From: Procambarus clarkii
Lineage: Eukaryota > Arthropoda > Malacostraca > Decapoda > Cambaridae
DNA length: 64,000 nt
NCBI RefSeq assembly: GCF_040958095.1
Contig: NC_091165.1
Coordinates: forward strand, 32,455,460 to 32,519,459
Direction: 5' to 3'
Position numbers and translations under genes: made by a program. The notes under the pieces were generated by a model, which did no database searches, had not been told where the DNA came from, and worked only from the letters and a program-made list of their open reading frames with translations. Positions 45,901 through 53,039 of the stretch are shown in pieces. Within the stretch, counting starts at the first letter, position 1. Each line of letters opens with the position of its first letter.

Positions 45901-46860
45901 GTTGTCTGAGAAAGAAGCTATGTTAGTATTGGGAAATCTATAGATGGCTCCAATAGTCAAAGAAGATTTAAGGGATTTAATTGAAAACTGAGCAAAAGTA
46001 TATTCACAGTAGTCATCTCTGTCACTAATAACACTGTTGCAGATAAATGTATCTCGGTAATATATAGCTGTGCCACCACCTTTTTTATTAGGCCTACAGT
46101 TATGAATGGCTTTATAACCAGCTAAGTTGTAGAGTTGGGTATAGTCTTTATTTAGCCAAGTTTCTGTTAAAATAATGAACGATAGGTTAGTACCTATTGC
46201 TGTGAGTAATGCATTTAAATCGTCAAAATGTTTACCAAGTGATCTAACATTTTGGTTATAAACTGATAGACAGGTGCTATTTTGAAGTTTGTGTTTAGCC
46301 TGGTGTGCTGTGAAATACTTGCAATAATGATGATCAATGTGCTGGTTGGTGTAGATATGAGACAGAAGATTTTGATCAGGATCAATATCAGTGTGCATAG
46401 GATGCAGAGGGATCACGATACAAGATACACGATAAAGCAAAACACAAGAATAAAAGCAAATACAATAAAATAGTAACAATTTAGAAGTAAAATAAAGATC
46501 CAATAGTTAGCCAGGGAGGACACAGAAGTTACATAAAAGAAAAAAAACAAAAAATCAGTAGAGACTGACAATATAAATGTAAAATAAAAAATAATAAGAA
46601 AAATGATAATCATAAAAAAAAAAAAATGATCTTGAAGATAATTAGCTTAGTAATGGTTAATTAACAGGGTAATAAAAAGCCCTAGGTTTAGTGACAAGGG
46701 GATTAACTAAGAACAAATAATTAAGAGTATAAAACAGGCAAAGATGACAAACAAACAAAAATAAAAAAATAAAAATAAAAATAAACACCTTTGGAAAGGA
46801 AAGGCAGAGCTTAAGTACACTTTGGTTGTATGTGAGACTACAAATTATGTTCTGGTTATT
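42940..46860 (-). mobile_element. LINE-B non-LTR retrotransposon, ORF2 intact
   Basis: About 3.9 kb on the minus strand: an AT-rich leader, one long ORF2 and a 3' UTR ending with CCTGCCCGAAACGCTGCGCG, TAGTGGCTTTACAAGA, CTTGTATATGC and a (TAAA)n tail at 42945-42967. Homologous pieces lie at 55565-56941. No ORF1 of its own is visible. The leader starts where LINE-A sequence stops (about 46868). The lack of stops suggests a young insertion. Confidence 0.85.
43456..46398 (-). CDS. LINE-B ORF2: endonuclease-reverse transcriptase
   Basis: A single frame, about 980 codons from the ATG at 46398 (MHTDIDPDQ). The frame stays open upstream to 46503, but only with non-ATG codons. N-terminal APE-type endonuclease, which nicks target DNA: SVYNQNVRSL, LTETWL (catalytic Glu), GGDFNIDL, and TTDHYP near residue 250 (the usual Ser before Asp-His is Thr). 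Then a linker and the reverse transcriptase: VTPVHKGG..NNYRPISNLP, FIDLRKVFDTVNH (motif A), [20 protein letters not shown] (motif B), [11 protein letters not shown] (catalytic Asp-Asp) and KFLGLFLDKRLNF. No RNase H and no zinc tail, so it belongs near the CR1/L2/Jockey side rather than the I group; I cannot fix the clade. Motif A has RKVFD where SKAFD is common. Confidence 0.9.
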   Translation of the reverse strand: MHTDIDPDQNLLSHIYTNQHIDHHYCKYFTAHQAKHKLQNSTCLSVYNQNVRSLGKHFDDLNALLTAIGTNLSFIILTETWLNKDYTQLYNLAGYKAIHNCRPNKKGGGTAIYYRDTFICNSVISDRDDYCEYTFAQFSIKSLKSSLTIGAIYRFPNTNIASFSDNLRNLIINNNLNKNHFILGGDFNIDLGQQNCSQVNYFLNSMNSCMLIPTITKPTRVTQTSATTLDHIWTNITAPLVSGIIYDRTTDHYPTFLIANMDITPPKSKKLSFRLHSESALDNLTEALYNINWDSEFNNTHDINSLANLFISKTLSLYNIHCPLLTKQVTDKRLNNPWLTSGILNSINKKHEYEKKVRIGLVSKEVAKRYSSMLTSIIRKAKLAYYVNRFNEAKGNMKSTWKTISSILGTKQHSHNQIKLYNDGGIPSTDLEMANEFNSFFSSVGANLASKIPQTQTHINTYLSGSYPNSLLLSPISPADVVSIIHSLKTKAGNTSEIPSIVYKRASHALAPPIALLFNKSIEYHTFPDILKKARVTPVHKGGNPADINNYRPISNLPILSKIFEKIIYKQLYSYLVKFDILSPCQFGFRSQKSTNDAIISLLDIIYSALDKNEFPIGLFIDLRKVFDTVNHNYLLLKLQHYGIRGLALDYIRSYLSDRHQYVTINDTTSSTLPITVGVPQGSILGPLLFLIYINDLPNVSNILKPILFADDTTLIYSNLNPHTLNNVVNNELKKVHLWMSTNKLTLNIEKTYYILFGSKSSNAIQLQIDNINISNKNDGKFLGLFLDKRLNFSTHIQHITKKVSKTVGILSKIRYYVPNSALLSLYYALIYPYLNYGICAWGSTTANHLKPIITQQKSAIRIITNSAFRQHSAPLFKSLNLLNINSLHTFSCVNYIYKTLFLNANHALKLSLDRCNRTHYHHTRNKYLFDIPRVKLNLCKHSMQIKGPSLWNSLPSELKNCKTFALFKSKTKKYLTSSI

Positions 46861-46870
46861 CAGCTGATAT

Positions 46871-46956
46871 CCCACAGTCATCCAGTGTACATCCACCGCA
46901 CTAGATTTTAACCCATTAACGCTCCAAGATAATATTCTCACTCTACTTTCATCCAT
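46871..46956 (-). pseudogene. LINE-A ORF2 start, truncated
   Basis: ATG at 46956 followed by DESRVRILSWSVNGLKSSAV and DVHW, the first strand of an APE-type endonuclease (compare RILSWNINGLKTRAVDVHYY at about 53045). The remainder of ORF2 is missing at this locus. Confidence 0.8.
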
Positions 46957-48755
46957 GATTTAATAAAACTACCTTTGCCCTGTCTGTCACATTCCATGAG
47001 ATACGAGATTTTCTCAGACAGACTCTCCCAACACTGTAACATTTCTGCTTTCTCCTCATTTGCACAACAGCTACTAGCATCAAAGGTGATCTTATTCATA
47101 TCTAATTTCTTTCTTATTTCTCTATACCGTTTTACTTTAACCTTTGTTTCAACATTTGTCACTACAGAAGGTTGAACGCTAACACTACTAGAAAGTTCAT
47201 TTTCCTGACTATCCTCTATCATCAATACGTCATGTTCTTCCTTACTTTCTTCAACGCACATTTCACGTCCTGTTTCACTTTCCACTTCACGTCCTATTTC
47301 ACTTTCCATTTCACGTCCTGTTTGACTTTCCATTTCACGTCCTGTTTCACTTTCCATTTCACGTCCTGTTTCACTTTCCATTTCACGTCCTGTTTGGCTT
47401 TTCATTTCACGTCCTGTTTGGCTTTCCATTTCACGTCCTGTTTGGCTTTCCATTTCACGTCCTATTTGGCTTTCCATTTCACGTCCTGTTTCACTTTCCA
47501 TTTCACGTCCTGTTTCACTTTCCATTTCACGTCCTGTTTCACTTTCCACTTCACGTCCTGTTTCACCACCATCTTCACCCCGTCTACCCCCCATAGTTAA
47601 TTTTTCTAATGCCTCAATCCTCTTTTCTAGTTTTTTTAGATATTCCAATATTTGAGTACCAACCTCAGAGTTCACTATATTGACCTGAACCTTGTTTCCA
47701 CAAGGTTTAATTTTTTCAGCTGCATTTCCTACTTTCCCTAGGCTCGCCTTAATTGTCTCCGTTCCTTTCTCCCACACATTGTTCATAGGCGCTGTCATTG
47801 GCTTCCAACTGTTTCCTCCATGTTCCTGCTGCACAATCTTTCCTTCCTTCGAGGATACATCTATCCTGCTTGTAGCACCCGTCCTCGAGTCTCTCAGATG
47901 AGGCTTCATGCGACATAGATAGGAACCAGCATTGTGGCTTCCTCGACAATTGCAACAAGATGGGACGATTTTTTCACCGTTTTTAATCTTGACTCTACAC
48001 TCTCGAGAGTCGTGTTTCTTACCACAGTACCGACACCTGGAGTCAAACTGGCATTTCCAAGCCATATGTCCCCAACGAGAACACTTCATGCATAATATGG
48101 GCTCCTCAATGTATTTTACAACTTTCCTGTAGCCTAGTCCTTGCACAAAAATTCTTTCTGGAGCCTCACCCTTTACCAAGGCAACAACCTGGCTTTGTTT
48201 TTCACCACGAACACTGTTCCTCTTTGCCCAAACAACACTATCATTGTTGAGCAATAGATAATCAGGATCCAAATAAGTTGGATACTTAAACACTATGACC
48301 TTGGTGTACATCATACCTTTTTCCGGAGTAACCATCACAATATTCTCAAACCCATCCTTCGTTAGGTGTTCCACGGCCTCTTCTGTCCCAACTGTTATAT
48401 AGGGCCGGTGAAGACCCTCCTTGAATAGTGGTTCATATTCAAAAAACTCCTTAGCGAAACGAACCGTCCACTCCAGCTTTTGATGGAAATTCAGTTGACA
48501 TGCTGTAGGGAACAACAGCCTCTTCCTTCCATTAGTCTGCATCTCCCGCGTCCTGCTGAGCATGTCTTCATTTTTTGGTCTCTTTGTTATTTCCTCCTCA
48601 CTGTCTTCGTCTCGCTGTCTTTGAATATTTCTCCGTTTATATCTGTTTACTACTGCTTGATACGGCCTAGTATCATCCTGTCTGCCATCCCCACTGTCAC
48701 ACTCTCCAGGCCCAGTACAGGATCTTCCATCACCTAGGCAGACCGCCTCAGCCAT
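46938..48755 (-). CDS. LINE-A ORF1: gag-like zinc-knuckle protein
   Basis: About 605 codons from the ATG at 48755 (MAEAVCLGDGRS). The frame is open 27 codons further, but only from a TTG. ORF1 proteins of this type bind element RNA. A charged N-terminal part is followed by a globular region (about residues 85-220) and three Cys/His knuckles: CMKCSRWGHMAWKC, CRYCGKKHDSREC and CCNCRGSHNAGSYLC. Next is a short coiled-coil-like stretch (LEYLKKLEKRIEALEKL), then 13 copies of an 8-residue repeat GREMES(E/Q)T encoded by 24-bp units, and a C-terminus ending SFIKSWMKVE. The stop overlaps the ORF2 start (ATG at 46956) by 19 nt, a compact ORF1/ORF2 junction. No stops or frameshifts: probably recent. Confidence 0.88.
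   Translation of the reverse strand: MAEAVCLGDGRSCTGPGECDSGDGRQDDTRPYQAVVNRYKRRNIQRQRDEDSEEEITKRPKNEDMLSRTREMQTNGRKRLLFPTACQLNFHQKLEWTVRFAKEFFEYEPLFKEGLHRPYITVGTEEAVEHLTKDGFENIVMVTPEKGMMYTKVIVFKYPTYLDPDYLLLNNDSVVWAKRNSVRGEKQSQVVALVKGEAPERIFVQGLGYRKVVKYIEEPILCMKCSRWGHMAWKCQFDSRCRYCGKKHDSRECRVKIKNGEKIVPSCCNCRGSHNAGSYLCRMKPHLRDSRTGATSRIDVSSKEGKIVQQEHGGNSWKPMTAPMNNVWEKGTETIKASLGKVGNAAEKIKPCGNKVQVNIVNSEVGTQILEYLKKLEKRIEALEKLTMGGRRGEDGGETGREVESETGREMESETGREMESETGREMESQIGREMESQTGREMESQTGREMKSQTGREMESETGREMESETGREMESQTGREMESEIGREVESETGREMCVEESKEEHDVLMIEDSQENELSSSVSVQPSVVTNVETKVKVKRYREIRKKLDMNKITFDASSCCANEEKAEMLQCWESLSEKISYLMECDRQGKGSFIKSWMKVE
47263..47570 (-). repeat. 24-bp tandem repeat within LINE-A ORF1, 13 copies
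   Basis: On the plus strand the unit is TTTCACGTCCTGTTTGGCTT plus TCCA or close variants. It is always 24 bp, so ORF1 stays in frame. It encodes GREMESQT/GREMESET. Confidence 0.95.
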
Positions 48756-49055
48756 TTCCTCGATACACAAAGGCACTGTATCACTGCAACAGTCGAGAAC
48801 AAATTCACAACATTTAGCTGCAGCAGCCACGTGCAAACACGAAGATGCAGAGCAACACGTCCTCCTCGCATCATGCAGCAGACCGCACTGAAGTTCAGCA
48901 AAAATGGTGTTCGCACTAAGAGTGTCAAATGTTTATATAGTTCGCCCCTCTTGCTCTCAAGCACAGAATACGACATGACAACAATTTTCTAGTACCTGTT
49001 GCTCTAGGCACCGCGCAATAGGTTTAAATTATAGCGTTATTTAACAAAAAAAAAT

Positions 49056-49192
49056 CCATATTTCAGACTTCCAGACTTTTAGTAGCTTAACTTCTCTGTT
49101 TCAACATTTAAATACTATATTTTCCATATTTCAGTCGTCCAGACTTTTAGTAACTTAACTTCTCTGTTTCAACATTTAAATACTATATTGAC
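49056..49192 (+). repeat. 68-bp tandem duplication
   Basis: CCATATTTCAG starts at 49056 and at 49124; both copies continue CCAGACTTTTAGTA and CTTAACTTCTCTGTTTCAAC. Two copies, a few mismatches. Confidence 0.85.
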
Positions 49193-49739
49193 CAAATTCA
49201 TATTACTAGGTTTTCAGAAGCATTACGTTAATTCTAAAGAGTAAATATGACATTTACTTTTTCCGTTCCTCTATTGTTCATGATGAAAAAAAAATCGATG
49301 TTAGAAGCTGACGATTAGTTGACAGTAGTTCCATGACCATCAGTTGCTGACTAGATAATCCTGGTCCTCTTGTACTTCATCCAGTTACCGCTGAAGGACA
49401 ACAAACTGTTCACTAATTGAGTGTTGAGTGACCAGTGACAGCTCGTGATTGGCTGCCGCCGGTCGGGTGAACCTCGCTAACAAGACGCGACTCATTACTC
49501 ATCTTGTAGCTCACACAACAGTCTTGATAGAAGAGACTGAACTAGTAGCTGAACCACAGAGATGCAGGACGTAAACGCCTAACGATGTATCTGTATCTTG
49601 ACGGAAGTAGCTGCAGATGGCGTTGAGGTGGGTGGCGTGTTGACATCACAAGTGGCTCCCAATCTTCAGTCACCATGGTCCACGTCATCTTAGGCGTTTC
49701 TTGATGACACCAGACTACGAGACCGTAAACACCATGTTT
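49193..49739. other. Unassigned DNA, no gene seen
   Basis: Mixed composition without long frames or recognised repeats. Lies 5' of the LINE-A copy and may be the pre-insertion locus. Confidence 0.4.
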
Positions 49740-50180
49740 TAGTTTAGTTCATATATTATGCACCCCATACCCATCTTGTGGGCGGTAGTGGAAAGGGTTA
49801 CAGAGGCACATAATGGGCTCAGGGACTGAACCCCACAATTCATTTAGCTAAGCAAGTTACAATCTTGATGAGTTAGTTACAAAATTCAATATAAGTCGTC
49901 ACATCAACAATGGGTTCGAGATCGACCTCAAGTACAGGTTCTAAATTAAGTAACTGACATATGTGGAGAGCTAGTGTCACAATTGATATGTTTGTCCTGC
50001 ACACCGCCCCCCATCCAGTGGGCAGCGGTGGATAGGTTACAATCACTCAGTTACTACCTACAGTTAGCATGCGTGTATACCATTGTACAGTTGACCTTGG
50101 GCCGAGGGAGGCTGTGGGCCCCTTCTATGGCGAGTAGACTGTACTCTGTAGGGAGCCCGTGTCGTTCATCTAGTGTCCGC
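49740..50180 (-). mobile_element. LINE 3'-UTR fragments
   Basis: GCACCCCATACCCATCTTGT with GGGCGGTAGTGG and GTTACAGAGGCACA resembles the 3' UTR of the LINE-A-type fragment at 32950-33000. A second, more diverged copy begins about 50000 (GCACACCGCCCCCCATCCAG; GGGCAGCGGTGGATAGGTTA). No coding part remains. Confidence 0.55.
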
Positions 50181-50864
50181 ATCGTCCCGCTGACGTTACA
50201 ATAGACGACATAACCATGGATCCATCGACGAGAAGTATTAGTACTGCTACATGCTGGCTCCCTCTTCGATTTTCCAACATTTACTTCCGGTCCGCTTGCA
50301 GTCTTGAGGACGCAGCTGGTGGGTGGTGATGAGGTGAGACGACCACCCCGATGGTGTAGGCGTTGTGGCGAGTGAATTTACTCCGCCTGCTTCCCAGGTT
50401 ATCAATTACCAAGCAAGGATTAATTTAACAAACTAATCTTAAATTTACTGTCAACGCAGATGGTTAAACTCTTATTAAACTGATGGTAATTGTTCAGGCA
50501 TCTTAGGGAAAGACTATTTCCAATTACCACATTGTCTAGTGACCTGCTTTTATAATTTTATGAATTACTAATGTGGTCACTCTCTGGGCCGCGTGACCTT
50601 GACATGGTGAGTCATCCGGACCACAAACTAGTCCCTCCACATGACGTCACTTCTCTGTGACGGTATACCACCCTCATCTCAACCTTCATTCTACATACAT
50701 GTAAACCTAACATACATACATAAACCAAATTAGTTAATTACTGTATTTAATGTATTTTGTTGAAATATTCATTATATGTTGCATTAATACAGAGAACCAG
50801 CCACCTTGTAATCTTAAATGCTAATCCCTTTAATCCCTGGAGGGATGACCTTTCTCTCCAGAGT
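50181..50864. other. Unassigned DNA, no gene seen
   Basis: No domain or clear frame. The last part (TAATCCCTGGAGGGATGACC) begins to resemble 41630-41650, leading into the next repeat. Confidence 0.4.
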
Positions 50865-50978
50865 CAGGTCGACCATCTTCTTACTCCAAACTTTCAAGAC
50901 CACACGGACCCCATGTCTATGACTGAGAATCTATACTGAATAATTTCTTACAACAAAGCCTAGTTTGTTACACCAGAC
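50865..50978 (+). repeat. Dispersed repeat, partner of 41750-41862
   Basis: Shares CTCCAAACTTTCAAGACC, GGACC, AATCTATA and AATTTCTTACAACAAA, CTAGTTTGTTACA with 41760-41862 in the same orientation. Confidence 0.75.
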
Positions 50979-51018
50979 GCTGCCTTTAACGACTGAGCTA
51001 TGACATGGTCAAAAGAGT

Positions 51019-52195
51019 GACCTTCTACATTAATGACCTTCCAAATGCCTCCCAACACCTCAAACCAATTCTATTTGCTGACGACACAACCTTCATTTAC
51101 TCCAGTCCTGACCCCCTTGCTCTAAATGCCACAGTAAATACTGAGCTAAATAAAGTCCATCTTTGGCTAACTGCCAACAAACTCAACCTTAACATTGACA
51201 AAACTTTCTATATTCTGTTTGGCAATAAATCCTCTAATCAAATAAATCTCAAAATAAACAATACCCAAATTTGTAACAAATTAGATGGCAAATTCCTTGG
51301 CATTCTCATTGACCACAAGCTGAATTTCCAGGGACACATTCAAAATATATCAAAAAAAGTTTCAAAAACTGTTGGCATTCTTTCTAAGATCAGATATTAT
51401 GTACCCCGCCCTGCCCTGGTGACACTTTATTACTCCCTCATCTATCCATATCTCAACTATGGTATTTGTGCTTGGGGTTCTACTACCCAAAATCATTTAC
51501 GTCCTCTAATTACTCAACACAAAGCTGCTATTAGGACAATATCCAACTCTGGCCCCAGACATCACTCGGTACCCCTACTCAAATCTCTGAATATGTTAGA
51601 CATTAAGTCACTGCACATTCTCTCATGTGTATTATACATATATAAAACGCTAAACTGTAATGCCAATCCTGACCTCAAAAGCTTCATAGAAGGTTGTAAC
51701 AAAACCCATGAGCACCACACCAGAAATAAATACAGTTTTGATATTCCTAGAGTAAGACTTAATCAAACTAGAAATGCTCTACAAATCAAGGGACCCAGAT
51801 TGTGGAATGACCTTCCCAACCATGTTAAAGACTGTACCTCTCTCAACCAGTTTAAGATAAAAACGAAGCTATACCTAATAAATTCCCTGTAACCTACCTT
51901 ACCCCTCTATTGTCAACCAATGTCTGTTTTTTTTTAAAGAGCGCTGTTTGTCGACAGAATTGTATTTGTGCTGCTTTTTCAGCTATGTTTTCATTCCACG
52001 TTTTCATTTTATTCTTTATGCTCAATTAGTATTAAGCTTTAGTCATTTAAGTTTTTCATGCCCGAAACGCTTTGCGTAATAGTGGCTTTAGGCATTGTAT
52101 GTACTAGCCCTATCTATAAATCCATCACTCACTGTAAAATCTCTTGTATGTATGTACCTTACCTAAATAAACATTTGATTTGATTTGATTTGAGT
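51019..52195 (+). mobile_element. LINE-C, 5'-truncated copy
   Basis: Starts within the reverse transcriptase, runs through the ORF2 stop (51892) and a 3' UTR with CATGCCCGAAACGCTTTGCG, AGTGGCTTTAGGCATTGTAT and TACCTTACCTAAATAAACAT, and ends in a TTGAT repeat. A GAGT word at both junctions may be a very short target-site duplication. Confidence 0.85.
51020..51892 (+). pseudogene. LINE-C reverse transcriptase, C-terminal part
   Basis: An open frame of about 290 codons. It enters the RT just before [20 protein letters not shown] (motif C Asp-Asp intact), then HLWLTANKLNLNIDKTFYIL, KFLGILIDHKLNF, VGILSKIRYYVPRPALVTLY, CAWGSTTQNHLRPLITQHKA and a C-terminus RLWNDLPNHVKDCTSLNQFK. It aligns along its length with LINE-B ORF2, with many substitutions, so it is a related but separate family. 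The apparent ATG at 51005 belongs to the host inverted repeat and not to the LINE. Confidence 0.88.
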
Positions 52196-52404
52196 TGAGT
52201 TGAAACCGAAGTGCTACTGAACTTACTGGATCCTGCAGCCTCTCCGAGACACAAACCGTGTAATAAAGTATGGGCGAAGAGGGAGAACGGCCTATTGACA
52301 TAGCTCGAGTGCATGGGGGGAGTTATGTAAAACCCTGGTTTGTGTCTCGGAGAGGCTGTAGGATCCAGTAAGTTCAGTAGAACTTCGGTTTCAACTCTTT
52401 TGAC

Positions 52405-52535
52405 CATGTTATAGCTCAGTCAATAAAGGAGGCGTCTGGGATGATCTCGGACGTAGGTTCGAATCCTCGTCACGGCCCTTGTGGATTTGTTCATTTGATG
52501 CATCACGTTATTGTGATTTCTGTGTGAAACGAGTG
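52405..52535 (+). mobile_element. tRNA-like SINE head, second family
   Basis: TATAGCTCAGTCAATAAAGG has a tRNA box A (TAGCTCAGT), and GTAGGTTCGAATCCTCGTCA a perfect box B (GGTTCGAATCC), 30-odd nt apart. It is followed by CGGCCCTTGTGGATTTGTTC. A mirror copy of the 5' half is in the left arm of the inverted repeat (50985-51012, minus). Too degenerate in the acceptor stem to be a functional tRNA gene. Distinct from the SINE at 31805. Confidence 0.7.
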
Positions 52536-52864
52536 TAGAAGAAAATAAGGAGGAGCATGACGAATCAATGATAGAGGATAGTCAGGAAAATAGTAGTGTT
52601 AAATAGTAGTATTTCTAATAGTGTTCGCGGTGTTCAACCTCCTGTTGTGACAAATATTGAAAGAACGGTTAAAGTAAAACGGTATACAGAAATAACAAAG
52701 AAAATAGATATGAATAATATTACCTTCAATGTTAGTAGTAATTGTGAAAGTGAGGAGAAAGAAAAAAATGTTACGGTGTTGGAAGGAAGTTTCTAAGGTA
52801 CTCTCGTATCTCATGGAATGTGACGGACAGGGCAAAGGTAGTTTTATTATTAATTATGGATGAA
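52530..52864 (+). pseudogene. LINE-A ORF1 C-terminal fragment
   Basis: Parallels the end of the intact ORF1: HDESMIEDSQEN, then after a frameshift VVTNIERTVKVKRYTEITKK and IDMNNITFNVSSNCESEEKE, then SYLMECDGQGKGSFIINYG in yet another frame. The zinc knuckles and the 24-bp repeat are absent, so the copy is 5'-truncated. Confidence 0.8.
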
Positions 52865-52865
52865 A

Positions 52866-53000
52866 GTAAATCAAATCAAATGTTTATTCAGGTAAAAGTA
52901 CATACATAGAGGATTAGTTACAAACATGATGTTGGATTTATAGATAGAGGTAATACATACAATACTTAAAGCCACTAGTATGCATAGCGTTTTCGGGCAA
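52866..53000 (-). mobile_element. LINE-C tail inserted at the ORF2 start of LINE-A
   Basis: The reverse complement ends ...GAATAAACATTTGATTTGAT, and contains CATAC, AGTGGCTTTAAGTATTGTAT and a slightly altered CCCGAAAACGCT core. Only about 130 bp of the 3' end is present. It separates the ATGGATGAAAGTA start from RILSWNINGLK. Confidence 0.8.
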
Positions 53001-53039
53001 CAATGAATAGAATAATTCCAACAACGGGCAACAGTTCCA

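Larger units (their letters stand above)
46868..49000 (-). mobile_element. LINE-A 5' portion (ORF1 plus start of ORF2)
   Basis: Minus strand: a 5' region, an intact ORF1 (48755-46938) and the first 28 or so codons of ORF2 (46956-46871), after which the sequence switches abruptly to LINE-B leader. The equivalent ORF2 start in the copy at 52856-53120 continues into the endonuclease, which identifies the family. Confidence 0.85.
50973..52440. repeat. Large inverted repeat (foldback) split by LINE-C
   Basis: The right arm (52338-52440) reads GGTTTGTGTCTCGGAGAGGC ... TCAACTCTTTTGACCATG ... GCGTCTGG. Its complement is found as 50973-51018 (CCAGACGC..GACTGAGCTAT, ACATGGTCAAAAGAGT) plus 52196-52256 (GTTGAAACCGAAGTGCTACT ... 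GAGACACAAACC). The two left-arm pieces join perfectly if the LINE-C copy (51019-52195) is removed, giving arms of about 100 bp around an 80-nt loop (52257-52337). Confidence 0.85.

Noticed and set aside
47172-47600. Phe/Thr/Ser-rich repeat protein on the plus strand
   Set aside because: Antisense shadow of the 24-bp repeat in LINE-A ORF1.
51005-51019. ATG at 51005 as the true start of the LINE-C protein
   Set aside because: Those bases belong to the arm of the inverted repeat into which LINE-C inserted; the protein is a truncated RT.
52405-52480. Functional tRNA gene
   Set aside because: Boxes A and B are good, but no complementary acceptor stem is apparent and the sequence continues as a SINE body and as one arm of an inverted repeat.
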